64,000 nt of DNA from Pseudomonas thermotolerans DSM 14292 (GTDB taxonomy: Bacteria; Pseudomonadota; Gammaproteobacteria; Pseudomonadales; Pseudomonadaceae), in the NCBI RefSeq assembly GCF_000364625.1, contig NZ_KB822619.1, forward strand, positions 1 to 64,000, read 5' to 3'. The notes under the pieces were generated by a model. The model did not search any database, was not told the origin of the DNA, and was given only the letters and a program-made list of their open reading frames with translations. Shown here piece after piece: positions 56,062 through 64,000 of the stretch. The translations under genes and the position numbers were made by a program. Every line of letters starts with the position of its first letter. Position 1 is the first letter of the stretch.

Positions 56062-57102
56062 ATGGACAGTCCGCCGCCACTTGCCGGTTCCGTCTCGGTG
56101 GCCTACCTGCAGGGGCTGCTCGGCCACCTGGAGCAGCGCGGCATCGCGCCGGCGGCGCTGCTCGCCGAGCTGCGGCTGGACCCGGCGCTGCTCGCCCGGC
56201 GCGAACAGCGCATCGCCGCTTCGGCGTACCTGCGCCTGCTCGGTCGTGGCGTCGAGCTGAGCGGCGACGACTGCCTCGGTCTGCACCTTGGCGAGGCGGT
56301 GTGCCCCGGCTACTACGGGGTGCTCGGCTATCTGGCGATGAGCTGCGCGACCCTCGCCGACGCCCTGCACCGGCAGGCCCGCTACGCCGAGCTGGTCGGC
56401 AGCCTCGGCTGGGTCAGTCTGGTCGACGAACCGCCGCGCCCTGGCCTGGAGCCACAGGTGGCGCTGACCTGGCAGCCGCTGCTGACCCTGCAGCGCCGCC
56501 AGGCCAGCGAGGAGACCCTGGCTGCCTGGCTGAGCTTCGGGCGCTGGATCAGCGGGCTGCAGGTGGCGCCCACCGAGGTGCGTTTCCAGCACGCTGCGCC
56601 GGCCGAGGTGAGCGAACATGATCGGATCTTCGGCTGCCCGGTACGCTTCGATCAGGCCGACAACGCCCTGGTGTTCCCCCGCCGGCTGCTCGCCACCCTG
56701 CTGGGGCAGGCCGACCACCAGGTCCGGAAGGCCCTCGACGCCTATGCCGAACGTCTGCTTGGCGAGCTGCGTGGTGCCAGCGTGCCGGACCGGGCACGCC
56801 GGGAGCTGGCCGGTCTGCTCGGCGCGGAGCGGCTGCCCGACCTGGAGTCCCTGGCCGGACGCCTGGGGCTCAGTCCGCGCACCCTGCAGCGCCGCCTGCG
56901 CGAGGCCGGGCTGTCGTTCAGCGCGCTGCTGGACGAGACGCGCCAGCAGCTGGTCCTGCATCACCTGCGCGATCCGGCGCTGGAGCTGGCCGACATCGCC
57001 TTCCTGGTCGGCTTCAGCGAGCCCGGCTCGCTGGTTCGCGCCTTCCGGCGCTGGACGGGGCAGAGCCCGAACGAGTACCGTCGCCGCCTGCCCGCCGAGT
57101 GA
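56062..57102 (+). CDS. AraC-family regulator (Arabinose_bd N-terminal domain type)
   Basis: A 346-residue protein with an N-terminal domain of the OruR/ArgR-like Arabinose_bd kind (about 1-230; LHLGEAVCPGYYGVLGYLAMSCATLADALHRQARY) and a C-terminal AraC helix-turn-helix (about 255-345; PDLESLAGRLGLSPRTLQRRLREAG and ADIAFLVGFSEPGSLVRAFRRWTGQSPNEYRR). It sits between lptM and cyaY, where most pseudomonads have no gene. The regulated targets are unknown. GAGGAGAG precedes the ATG. Confidence 0.9.
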   Translation: MDSPPPLAGSVSVAYLQGLLGHLEQRGIAPAALLAELRLDPALLARREQRIAASAYLRLLGRGVELSGDDCLGLHLGEAVCPGYYGVLGYLAMSCATLADALHRQARYAELVGSLGWVSLVDEPPRPGLEPQVALTWQPLLTLQRRQASEETLAAWLSFGRWISGLQVAPTEVRFQHAAPAEVSEHDRIFGCPVRFDQADNALVFPRRLLATLLGQADHQVRKALDAYAERLLGELRGASVPDRARRELAGLLGAERLPDLESLAGRLGLSPRTLQRRLREAGLSFSALLDETRQQLVLHHLRDPALELADIAFLVGFSEPGSLVRAFRRWTGQSPNEYRRRLPAE

Positions 57103-57131
57103 ATCCTTTGTTGCAGCGAGGAGCCTTTCCG

Positions 57132-57464
57132 ATGAGTTTGAGCGAATCCCGTTTCCACGATCTGGTCGATGCCGCCCAGCAGGCCGTGGAGGACATCTTC
57201 GATGACAGCGATCTGGACGTGGACCTGGAAAACTCCGGCGGTGTACTGACCGTGCGCTTCGCCAACGGCAGCCAGCTCATCCTCAGCCGCCAGGTGCCAA
57301 TCCGCCAGCTGTGGCTGGCAGCGCGTTCCGGCGGCTTCCACTTCGACTATGACGAGGACGGCCAGCGCTGGGTGTGCGACAGCAGCGGGGAGAGCCTCGG
57401 CGAGATGCTCGCCCGCACGACCCTGGAGCAGTGCGGCGAGGAGCTGGACTTCAGCGAGCTGTAA
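57132..57464 (+). CDS. cyaY: Frataxin homologue CyaY
   Basis: A 110-residue iron-binding protein that regulates Fe-S cluster assembly on IscU. The N-terminal acidic ridge (AAQQAVEDIFDDSDLDVDLENSGG) binds iron, and the beta-sheet region with the conserved tryptophans (IRQLWLAA, GGFHFDYDEDGQRWV) follows. Adjacent to the AraC gene (29 bp). Confidence 0.95.
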   Translation: MSLSESRFHDLVDAAQQAVEDIFDDSDLDVDLENSGGVLTVRFANGSQLILSRQVPIRQLWLAARSGGFHFDYDEDGQRWVCDSSGESLGEMLARTTLEQCGEELDFSEL

Positions 57465-57539
57465 GGCTGTAAGACGGCCTGCGCCAGGCCGATGCACTCG
57501 CGCGCTCTTGCTTATTGCCGCCACTGTGGTAGCTTCGAT

Positions 57540-57556
57540 TGCACAATTTCTGTGCA
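57540..57556 (+). repeat. TGCACA-N5-TGTGCA dyad
   Basis: A perfect 6-bp inverted repeat with a 5-bp spacer (57540-57545, 57551-57556). It resembles the NtrC dyad TGCACC-N5-GGTGCA in layout and five of six bases per arm. It lies one base before the terminator at 57558 and 68 bp before the rnk start. It could be an operator or the base of a longer hairpin. Confidence 0.45.
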
Positions 57557-57557
57557 C

Positions 57558-57585
57558 AAACCCCGTCTTCGGTCGGGGTTTTTGC
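57558..57585 (+). terminator. Terminator between cyaY and rnk
   Basis: AAACCCCG (57558-57565), 8-nt loop, CGGGGTTT (57574-57581) followed by TTGC. It could end the cyaY transcript, or act as an attenuator if the promoter of rnk lies upstream of it. Confidence 0.8.
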
Positions 57586-57623
57586 TTTTTTGGTCTCTTT
57601 GTCCAAGGAGTCAGGCTATCGCC

Positions 57624-58034
57624 ATGAACAACAATGCACCTGCGATCACCGTTACTCGTCTCGATCTGCAACGCCTGGAGCGTCTGCTCGATAGCCTGGA
57701 GGAATACGGCCCTGGCGCCGAGGCCCTCGAGCGGGAGCTGGCGCGCGCCCATGTGGTGGGCCTGGACGAGGTGCCGGCGGGCGTGGTGACCATGAACTCC
57801 CGGGTGCACTGCCGCGACGAGACCACTGGCAAGGAATACCGCCTCACCCTGGTCTATCCGGAAGACGCCGGCCCCGAGGGCACCGTGTCGGTGCTCGCGC
57901 CGGTGGGCTGCGCGCTGCTCGGCCTGTCGGTGGGCCAGCAGATCGACTGGCCGGCACCGGGCGGCAAGACCATCAAGCTGACCCTGCTGGACGTCGAGTA
58001 CCAGCCCGAAGCCGCCGGCGACTACGGCCTCTGA
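57624..58034 (+). CDS. rnk: Regulator of nucleoside diphosphate kinase Rnk
   Basis: A 136-residue GreA/GreB-like protein that binds RNA polymerase but lacks the acidic tip of the cleavage factors. N-terminal coiled coil (RLDLQRLERLLDSLEEYGPGAEALERELARAHVV) and C-terminal FKBP-like GreA domain (VTMNSRVHCRDETTGKEYRLTLVYPEDAG). Originally found as a multicopy suppressor of algR2 in P. aeruginosa. ATG 57624 has AAGGAG upstream. Confidence 0.93.
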   Translation: MNNNAPAITVTRLDLQRLERLLDSLEEYGPGAEALERELARAHVVGLDEVPAGVVTMNSRVHCRDETTGKEYRLTLVYPEDAGPEGTVSVLAPVGCALLGLSVGQQIDWPAPGGKTIKLTLLDVEYQPEAAGDYGL

Positions 58035-58113
58035 GGGCGGGCGAGAGCCTCCAAGCCTGCCGGGCTTCGCACGTCCCGCGAGCCCTTCCCGCCGGCCCGC
58101 CGCGCCGGTGCGC

Positions 58114-60984
58114 TCAGGGGGCGGCGTTCTCGCCGCCCCGATAGCCCTTCAGCAATGCCTGGTTCAGCGCGTGTTCCAGCCGCGCCTTGTAGCGCAGGTA
58201 GTGGAGGGTCTGCGCCGCTTGGCGGTCGAGCAGCCGCGACAGGTCGAGGTCGGTGAGGTAGCAGGGGTAGTGCTCGCCGCCGCTGCGGCGGGCGAGGATG
58301 TGCCGGGCCACGCTGCGGTACAGCTCGGCGCCGTGTTCCAGCTCGGAGAATTCCCGGTGGTCGCAGTAGAGGGTGACTCGCAGGCGGCTGCCGGGGCCGG
58401 GTTCGAGGATCGCCTGGACGTCGTAGAAGGGGTTGCTGACTCCCGTCTCGGGCGGTTCGATGCGCTCCACCTGACGGGCGCGCAACGGCGCGGCGGGGAG
58501 GATCCGGTGGTAGCGGATCTCCAGCGGGCTGCCGCCGGTCGGGTCGGCCAGGCTGGCGTTGCGCCGGTAGAGCAGCGACTGCAGGAAGCGGTGCAGCGGG
58601 GTGAGCAGGCTCTGTTCGTCGTGGAAGGGCAGGCGCTGGCGCCACAGCGAGTTGTGCTCGTCGAGCACGCTGAGTTCGGCTTGCTCGCCGTGCAGCCGGT
58701 AGAACACCTGGATGCCGTCTGGGCGGCCGAGCGGCAGGATCAGCGCCAGCTCGTCGTGCCCCAGGGCGTGGGAGTCGAGGTACAGCGGCGAGAAGGCCGG
58801 GCGCGGCTCGCCCAGGTAGCCTAGCAGTGCCGGCAGGTCGGCCAGCACGCGATGCCCGACCTGGCCGGGCTGCAGGTCCAGCACGTGGTATTCCTGGCGC
58901 AGCTGCACCAGATGGCGGGCCGGCGGCGTCGCCCCGAAGTGGCCGAGCGCCTCGCTGAACAGCGCCTCCAGGCGGCGGGCGATGGCCGGCGCGCGGTTGC
59001 GGCAGAAGCAACGGATCCGCAGGTTCGGCCGGGGCCCCTCGGCCGGCAGGGCGGCGAGGTAGTCGCGCAGGCAGTCCAGCGGCGCGTTGGGGCCGTCATA
59101 GCGGCTGACCAGCAGCTCGTTCCAGCTGTTCAGGCTGATCTGGTCGATGCTCTGCACCAGGTTCTCGCGCATTCCGGCGTAGCCCAGGGCGTCGGTGCGC
59201 TCGCTGGTCAGGTGGACATTGAGCTGGCTGTGCGCCTTGAGCGGGTCGATGCCGACGTTGACCAGCAGCAGCACCTCGCGCGGCACGGCGGCTTGCAGCA
59301 GGGCGCTCTCCTCGACCGCAGCGAGCGGCATCGGGAAGCTCTGCCGCAGGCTGTCCAGCAGCTTGTACAGCTCCGTCTCGGAAAGGTCGCTGGTGCCGGG
59401 GTGTAGGGTCAGCCGGGTGCTGGCGTCGATCACCCCGTTGCGATGGCTCCAGGCTAGCAACTCGACCAGCGAGCGGCTGCGCTTGAGCGGCGCGAAGTCC
59501 TGCCAATCGCGGGCGCCGAGGCTGCCGGGAAGCAGCGCCCAGAGGCTCTCGCCGTCCTCTGCGGCCGGGCAGTGGACCAGGGTCAGGGTATCTTCGGCCA
59601 GGTCCGGGGCGATCCCCGGGTTGATGAACTCCACCTTGCCCGCCTTGCGCTCGAAGGCGGCGTACAGGCGCCGGCCGAGCACCCCCAGGTCGCGTTCGTT
59701 GAGCGGGCTGGCGACCTGCAGGCGGCGGGCCAGCTGGGACAGGAAGCGGTAGCTGTAGGTCAGCTCGTTGACCAGGATGCGCCGCTCACCGGCCACCTGG
59801 CGAACCTTCCACTGGCTGCGGCTGTCCAGCCGGGCGAGCTGGCGCTGATCCCAGCGCCAGTCGGCGGTGAGCCGTTCGAGGAGCAGGCGCTGCCAGCTCT
59901 TGCGACGGTTGTGCGGCGGCCGGCTGAGACGCTTGCCGACCTTGAGGTAGAGGCAGCGACGGACCAGCTCGAGGCGCTCGACCTCGCCGCGTGCGCTCAG
60001 GTATTCCTCGAGGCGCCGGTAGACCATCAGGTAGGGGTCCAGCTCGTCGAGGTCCAGACGGTTGGCGTACACCGCCTGCTTGAAGCGCAGCGCCAGGCAG
60101 TTCACTTGCGGATGCTCGCTGGCGTAGACCTCGGTGAGCAGCAGCTTGAGCACCGCCTTGTAGGGCGAGTCGATGCCTTTGAACAGCTGCCACATGCCGG
60201 CGCCGAGGAACTCGCCGGGCGGGATCTGCGCCAGGTGGCCGAGGTCGAGCACCTCCTGTTCGCGGACGAAGCGCCGCGACAGCAGCTTCTCGCAGTACTC
60301 GGCGTAGCGGCCTTCCTCGTAGGCCGGCACCAGCCACCACAGCGGGGTGCGGCCGCCGAGCCAGATCGCCGTGCGGTAGAACTCGTCGAGCAGCAGGTAG
60401 TGCTGGGTGGTGCCACAGTCGTCGGAGGTCAGCCGGGCGTCGCGGGCGCCGCGGGTGAAGCGCTGCGGGTCGACCAGGAAACAGTGCACCTCGGCGCCCA
60501 GGGTCGCCGCCCAGGTCTCCAGGGCGGCGCACTTGCGGCGCAGCTCGGCGAGCGCGGCCTCGGGCAGTTGCGGGTCGTGGCAGACCCAGAGGTCTAGGTC
60601 GCTGGTCTCGGCCTGCGCCAGGGTGCCCAGGCTGCCCATCAGGAACAGGCCCTGGATCGGCTGCGCCGGGCCTTCGCCGCGGCGTGGCCGGTAGCTGAAG
60701 GAGCGGGTTAGCCGCTGTGCCTCGGCGAGCAGCGCCTCGTCCGGCTCGAAGCCGCACAGCCCGGCCGGTGCGCTGGCCGAGACGTAGCCGGGGAGCAGCG
60801 GATGGTTGACATGGAAGAGCAGCGGCAGCAGGCGCAGGACCAGCTGCTGGCGGCTCGACAGCGCCTCGTTGGCGCGGGCCAGGCGCCCGGCGTTGATCTG
60901 CAGGAAGCGCGCGCGCAGCCGGGCGAGGACCTTGCGGTCGATGCCGTCGTCGATGTCGGGGCGGATTTCCTGGCGATGGGGCAT
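58114..60984 (-). CDS. cyaA: Class I adenylate cyclase
   Basis: Makes cAMP from ATP. The 956-residue protein has the class I N-terminal nucleotidyltransferase domain with LFLMGSLGTLAQAETSDLDLWVCHD (the GS and DxD catalytic features), then a long regulatory C-terminal half. In P. aeruginosa CyaA gives a minor part of the cAMP that activates Vfr, the main part coming from CyaB. ATG 60984 (MPHRQEIRPDIDDGIDRKVL) is used; a TTG at 61008 with AGGGGG upstream is an alternative. Convergent with rnk. Confidence 0.96.
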   Translation of the reverse strand: MPHRQEIRPDIDDGIDRKVLARLRARFLQINAGRLARANEALSSRQQLVLRLLPLLFHVNHPLLPGYVSASAPAGLCGFEPDEALLAEAQRLTRSFSYRPRRGEGPAQPIQGLFLMGSLGTLAQAETSDLDLWVCHDPQLPEAALAELRRKCAALETWAATLGAEVHCFLVDPQRFTRGARDARLTSDDCGTTQHYLLLDEFYRTAIWLGGRTPLWWLVPAYEEGRYAEYCEKLLSRRFVREQEVLDLGHLAQIPPGEFLGAGMWQLFKGIDSPYKAVLKLLLTEVYASEHPQVNCLALRFKQAVYANRLDLDELDPYLMVYRRLEEYLSARGEVERLELVRRCLYLKVGKRLSRPPHNRRKSWQRLLLERLTADWRWDQRQLARLDSRSQWKVRQVAGERRILVNELTYSYRFLSQLARRLQVASPLNERDLGVLGRRLYAAFERKAGKVEFINPGIAPDLAEDTLTLVHCPAAEDGESLWALLPGSLGARDWQDFAPLKRSRSLVELLAWSHRNGVIDASTRLTLHPGTSDLSETELYKLLDSLRQSFPMPLAAVEESALLQAAVPREVLLLVNVGIDPLKAHSQLNVHLTSERTDALGYAGMRENLVQSIDQISLNSWNELLVSRYDGPNAPLDCLRDYLAALPAEGPRPNLRIRCFCRNRAPAIARRLEALFSEALGHFGATPPARHLVQLRQEYHVLDLQPGQVGHRVLADLPALLGYLGEPRPAFSPLYLDSHALGHDELALILPLGRPDGIQVFYRLHGEQAELSVLDEHNSLWRQRLPFHDEQSLLTPLHRFLQSLLYRRNASLADPTGGSPLEIRYHRILPAAPLRARQVERIEPPETGVSNPFYDVQAILEPGPGSRLRVTLYCDHREFSELEHGAELYRSVARHILARRSGGEHYPCYLTDLDLSRLLDRQAAQTLHYLRYKARLEHALNQALLKGYRGGENAAP

Positions 60985-61073
60985 GGCCTGTCGGGCTGGG
61001 GCAGACAACGCCCCCTGTATCGGCAGGCCCGGGAGTGGGCTTTAGACGCCGGGCGCTCCGCCCGTCGGCGCGG

Positions 61074-61319
61074 CTAGCCGGCCGGCCTGCTGGCGAGGAT
61101 GGTCAGCAGCGCCTGGGCGTGTTCGGCGGCGTCCACGCCGAGGCTGGTAAGGTAGCCGCCATCTGCCTGGGTGACCAGTCCCTTGCCGTACAGGCGGGTG
61201 ATCGCGCGCTGGGCCCGGGGATTGGCGTTGTTGTGGACCTTGAGCCCTTCCTGGTGGTTGTTCAGGTTGTACAGGGCGAGGATTTCCAGTTCGGCGATCA
61301 GCTCGGGGGTGAAGGTCAT
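61074..61319 (-). CDS. TIGR02647-family DNA-binding-like protein
   Basis: An 81-residue protein (MTFTPELIAELEILALYNLNNHQEGLKVHNNANPRAQRAITRLYGKGLVTQADGGYLTSLGVDAAEHAQALLTIL) of the TIGR02647 family found in Pseudomonas and relatives. The fold is winged-helix-like and the predicted role is DNA binding; no function is established. It precedes cyaA on the same strand (89 bp). Confidence 0.85.
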   Translation of the reverse strand: MTFTPELIAELEILALYNLNNHQEGLKVHNNANPRAQRAITRLYGKGLVTQADGGYLTSLGVDAAEHAQALLTILASRPAG

Positions 61320-61390
61320 GGGCGCTCCGTGGGTCTTGTCGTCTGCCTTGGCAGTGTAGACCCGCCGCGGGCGCCCGGCCGGCCGCGGAC

Positions 61391-61666
61391 TCAGGTCTCC
61401 TCGCCGGGCAGCTCGGGCAGGGCGCGCAGCAGGCGCTCGTAGCCGGCGAGATCGAAGGGCCGGTCCTCGCGGAGCATGGCGTCGATCTCGTGGGCCAGCA
61501 CCAGGGCAATCAGGCGCAGGGCCTCGTCGCGCGGGTAGCCGACCAGGGTCAGCTTGTTGAGGGTCGCCTGAACCGCGGCCGGCTCGCCGGCCGCCAGCTG
61601 GTTCTCGATGGCCTCGAGCAGGGTGGCCTCGGCAAAGGCCTCGTCTTCGTCGTCGTGCTCGTGCAT
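61391..61666 (-). CDS. Conserved small hypothetical protein
   Basis: A 91-residue helical protein with an acidic N-terminus (MHEHDDEDEAFAEATLLEAIENQLAAGEPAAVQATLNKLTLVGYPRDEALRLIALVLAHEIDAMLREDRPF). I do not recognise a family. A gene of like size lies at this position in P. aeruginosa. Starts 6 nt after the GNAT stop, so the two are probably co-translated. Confidence 0.8.
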   Translation of the reverse strand: MHEHDDEDEAFAEATLLEAIENQLAAGEPAAVQATLNKLTLVGYPRDEALRLIALVLAHEIDAMLREDRPFDLAGYERLLRALPELPGEET

Positions 61667-61672
61667 GTGGGG

Positions 61673-62158
61673 TCAGTCCTCGCCGGCGGCGAAGTCGAGC
61701 AGCGCCTGGCCGGTCAGCCGGTAGATGGTCCACTCCTCCTGGGGGCGTGCCCCGAAGGATTGGTAGAACTCGATGGCCGGTGTGTTCCAGTCCAGCACCG
61801 CCCACTCGAAGCGTCCGCAGCCGCGTGCCACGGCAAGCTTCGCCAGGTGGCGCAGCAGCGCCTTGCCGGCACCCTGGCCGCGGGCCGCGGGGCTGACGTA
61901 GAGGTCCTCGAGGTAGAGGCCGTGCCTGCCCAGCCAGGTGGAGTAGTTGAAGAAGTACACCGCATAGCCGATCGGCTCGCCGTCGCGCTCGCAGATCAGG
62001 GCGTGGGTGGTGGAGTCGGCGCCGAACAGGCTCGCGCGGATCCCGGCGGCGTCGGTCTTCACCTCGTGTTCGGCCTTCTCATAGATGGCCAGCTCGGTGA
62101 TGAAGCGCAGGATCAGCTCGGCGTCGTCGGAGGTGGCGGGGCGGATGTGCAGGCTCAT
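61673..62158 (-). CDS. GNAT family N-acetyltransferase
   Basis: A 161-residue acetyltransferase with the acetyl-CoA loop VSPAARGQGAGKALLRHLAKLAVARGCGRFEWAVLDWNTPAIEFYQSFGA. It belongs to the diamine N-acetyltransferase (SSAT)-like group by sequence. Substrate unknown. Downstream of argH (65 bp), upstream of the 91-residue gene. Confidence 0.88.
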   Translation of the reverse strand: MSLHIRPATSDDAELILRFITELAIYEKAEHEVKTDAAGIRASLFGADSTTHALICERDGEPIGYAVYFFNYSTWLGRHGLYLEDLYVSPAARGQGAGKALLRHLAKLAVARGCGRFEWAVLDWNTPAIEFYQSFGARPQEEWTIYRLTGQALLDFAAGED

Positions 62159-62223
62159 GGCGGCTCGTGGGGCAGGGCGGGAGGATGGGTGCGGGCGGTC
62201 GCAGCCGCCCGCACGGGGACGGC

Positions 62224-63618
62224 TCAGCGGCTGGCCAGCAGCGCGCGGCCGCGGGCCACGGCGGCGCGCACCTGGTTCGGTGCGGTGCCGCCGATGTGGT
62301 CGCGGGCATTCACCGAGCCCTCCAGGGTCAGCACGGCGAACACGTCGTCGCCGATCTGGTCGCTGAACTGGCGCAGCTCGTCCAGGCTCATCTCGGCCAG
62401 GTCCTTGCCGGTCTGCACGCCGTACTTCACCGCGTGGCCGACGATCTCGTGGCAGTCGCGGAACGGCAGGCCCTTGCGCACCAGATAGTCGGCCAGGTCG
62501 GTGGCGGTGGAGAAGCCGCGGCGGGCTGCCTCGCGCATCACCTCGCGACGCGGCCTGATGGCCGGCACCATGTCGGCGAAGGCGCGCAGGCTGTCGCGCA
62601 GGGTATCGGCAGCGTCGAACAGCGGTTCCTTGTCTTCCTGGTTGTCCTTGTTGTAGGCCAGCGGCTGGCCCTTCATCAGGGTCAGCAGGCCGGTCAGGTG
62701 GCCGAACACCCGGCCGGACTTGCCGCGCACCAGCTCCGGCACGTCGGGGTTCTTCTTCTGCGGCATGATCGAGCTGCCGGTGCAGAAGCGGTCGGGCAGC
62801 TCGATGAAGTTGAACTGGGCGCTGGTCCACAGCACCAGTTCCTCGGAAAAGCGCGACAGGTGCATCATCGCCAGGCTGGCGGCGGCGCAGAATTCGATGG
62901 CGAAGTCGCGGTCGGAGACGCCGTCCAGGGAGTTGCCGCCGATGGCCTCGAAGCCGAGCAGCTGGCAGGTGATCTCCCGTTGGATCGGGTAGGTGGTGCC
63001 GGCCAGCGCCGCCGAGCCTAAGGGCATGCGGTTGACCCGCTTGCGGCAGTCGACCAGGCGCTCGTAGTCGCGGGAGAGCATCTCGAACCAGGCCAGCAGG
63101 TGGTGGCCAAAGGTCACCGGCTGGGCGGTCTGCAGATGGGTGAAGCCGGGCATGATGGTGTCCGCCTCGCGCTCGGCCAGGTCCAGCAGACCCTGCTGCA
63201 GGCGGGTGATCTCGGCGAGGATGGTGTCGATCTCGTCGCGCAGCCAGAGGCGGATGTCGGTGGCCACCTGATCGTTGCGGCTGCGCCCGGTGTGCAGCTT
63301 CTTGCCGGTGATGCCGATGCGCTCGGTCAGGCGCGCCTCGATGTTCATGTGCACGTCTTCCAGGTCCACGCGCCAGTCGAAGCTGCCGGCTTCGATCTCC
63401 GCCTGGATCTGCTTGAGGCCGTCGATGATGGCATCGCGCTCGGCCTCGCTGAGCACGCCGACCTGGGTCAGCATGGTGGCGTGGGCGATGGAGCCCATGA
63501 TGTCGTGGCGGTACAGGCGCTTGTCGAAATCGACGGAGGCGGTGAAACGGGCGACGAAGGCATCGACGGGCTCGCTGAAGCGGCCGCCCCAGGACTGGTT
63601 GGTTTTTTCGCTGCTCAT
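62224..63618 (-). CDS. argH: Argininosuccinate lyase
   Basis: Final step of arginine synthesis. The 464-residue protein has the fumarase-superfamily signature [12 protein letters not shown], the catalytic serine loop, [13 protein letters not shown] and [20 protein letters not shown]. The ATG 63618 starts [14 protein letters not shown]. Divergent from algZ, a pairing conserved in Pseudomonas. Confidence 0.98.
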   Translation of the reverse strand: MSSEKTNQSWGGRFSEPVDAFVARFTASVDFDKRLYRHDIMGSIAHATMLTQVGVLSEAERDAIIDGLKQIQAEIEAGSFDWRVDLEDVHMNIEARLTERIGITGKKLHTGRSRNDQVATDIRLWLRDEIDTILAEITRLQQGLLDLAEREADTIMPGFTHLQTAQPVTFGHHLLAWFEMLSRDYERLVDCRKRVNRMPLGSAALAGTTYPIQREITCQLLGFEAIGGNSLDGVSDRDFAIEFCAAASLAMMHLSRFSEELVLWTSAQFNFIELPDRFCTGSSIMPQKKNPDVPELVRGKSGRVFGHLTGLLTLMKGQPLAYNKDNQEDKEPLFDAADTLRDSLRAFADMVPAIRPRREVMREAARRGFSTATDLADYLVRKGLPFRDCHEIVGHAVKYGVQTGKDLAEMSLDELRQFSDQIGDDVFAVLTLEGSVNARDHIGGTAPNQVRAAVARGRALLASR

Positions 63619-63836
63619 GGGATTCGCTCGGCTGACGGGCAGGCCGCAGGTGGCGGCCGGCGTTGAACTGTGGCGCATGATAGCAGGCTCGGCGCCCGCG
63701 GCGGCGCCCGGCCGTAGCCGAGATGCCCGGATTCTCAGGATGTGCGCGAATTCTGGCAGCACCCGGCGTTTCGGTGCTTTTATTGGCGCTGCCTGGCCGG
63801 CATGGCGGTTTGTCGGCGCTTTCCGATGGACATCCG
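63619..63836. promoter_or_regulatory. argH/algZ divergent promoter region
   Basis: A 218-bp gap that must drive argH (leftward) and the algZ operon (rightward). I see no clear consensus promoter or long repeat by eye. In P. aeruginosa the algZR promoter responds to AlgU and Vfr. Confidence 0.4.
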
Positions 63837-64000
63837 ATGCGTAGCGACTGGTTCAGATTCAAGGACAGCCCGGCGGCGAGTACCGCCGACGACTTCTTCC
63901 TCCCCGAGCTGTGCGCGCCAGAGGCCCTGCTGGTGCTGGTGGTGCTGGCCGAGCTGCTGGTGCTGGTGCTGGTGCTCGCCGAGCCCATGCCGGGCGGCTT
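63837..64000 (+). CDS. algZ: Sensor histidine kinase AlgZ (FimS), N-terminal part
   Basis: Only the first 54 residues are in the window: [54 protein letters not shown]. Pseudomonas AlgZ begins with this DDFFLPDLCAP motif just before the first membrane helices. AlgZ controls AlgR in alginate production and twitching motility. Identification rests on this short segment plus the argH neighbour; start ATG 63837. Confidence 0.8.
   Translation, partial: MRSDWFRFKDSPAASTADDFFLPELCAPEALLVLVVLAELLVLVLVLAEPMPGG

Noticed and set aside
63881..63980. CTGGTG-type repeats at the right edge
   Set aside because: They encode the Leu/Val-rich first membrane helix of AlgZ.

Overview
The window is a stretch of chromosome from a high-GC gammaproteobacterium of the genus Pseudomonas. 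The evidence is the protein content together with gene order: oxyR-recG, spoT-rpoZ-gmk, the crc/pyrE pair, coaBC-dut-algC-argB, rpmB-rpmG, dadR/dadA-ridA-dadX, pauR, glnK-amtB, sutA, the lptM-lysA-dapF-xerC operon, rnk, class I cyaA and argH/algZ. This is the conserved arrangement of Pseudomonas core genes (in P. aeruginosa the same genes lie near one end of the numbered chromosome). I cannot name the species. exbB-exbD-tonB beside oxyR is the layout I associate with the P. putida/fluorescens side of the genus. Almost all of the sequence is vertically inherited core genome with short intergenic gaps; there is no prophage, CRISPR array, rRNA, recognisable tRNA or defence island.

Layout. 1-333: the end of an IS5-family element running off the left edge. 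362-7145 (minus): a deacylase-like/HDOD signalling fusion, recG, oxyR and the TonB energy-transduction operon. 7291-9630 (plus): a sugar-nucleotide-type dehydrogenase, an AraC regulator and a LysE exporter. 9683-14285 (minus): ridA, spoT, rpoZ, gmk, yicC. 14439-17776: rph, a DUF4870 membrane protein, crc (minus), pyrE, a DUF4124 protein. 17978-23217 (minus): coaBC-dut-algC-argB, with algC in its long membrane-anchored form. 23362-26343: radC, a peptide/opine-type binding protein (minus), ribosomal proteins L28 and L33. 26465-35479: polyamine and D-amino-acid catabolism (cupin, pauC, MFS, FAD oxidase, dadR, dadA, ridA-like, dadX, pauR). 35659-40809: cytochrome c5, xpt, rep and a GGDEF/EAL phosphodiesterase. 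40820-46269: MATE exporter, LysR regulator, BCCT choline transporter, NTF2-like protein. 46341-51188: comM, ubiK, glnK-amtB behind a sigma-54/NtrC promoter, yjbQ, sutA. 51290-58034: the xerC/dapF/lysA operon, lptM, an AraC regulator, cyaY, rnk. 58114-64000: cyaA, three small genes, argH, and the start of the sensor kinase gene algZ.

How the genes work together. Several stress and second-messenger systems sit side by side: OxyR (peroxide), SpoT (ppGpp), Crc (catabolite repression, with Hfq), CyaA (cAMP), the EAL protein (c-di-GMP), SutA (slow growth) and AlgZ (alginate/twitching). Metabolic modules are alanine catabolism (DadA/DadX under DadR), polyamine/GABA-type amine oxidation (PauC, a PauB-like oxidase, PauR), arginine synthesis (ArgB, ArgH), pyrimidine synthesis and salvage (PyrE, Xpt), lysine/peptidoglycan precursor synthesis (DapF, LysA), ammonium uptake (GlnK/AmtB) and osmoprotectant uptake (BetT).

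I found no wholly new multi-gene system. The points most worth following up are the long AlgC with a predicted periplasmic domain, the YbaK-HDOD fusion, alternative hairpins in the L28 leader, the repeats in front of betT, and several unexplained palindromes upstream of regulatory genes. Coordinates were counted by hand from the sequence; start sites were moved inward from the longest frame wherever family length and ribosome binding site agreed.
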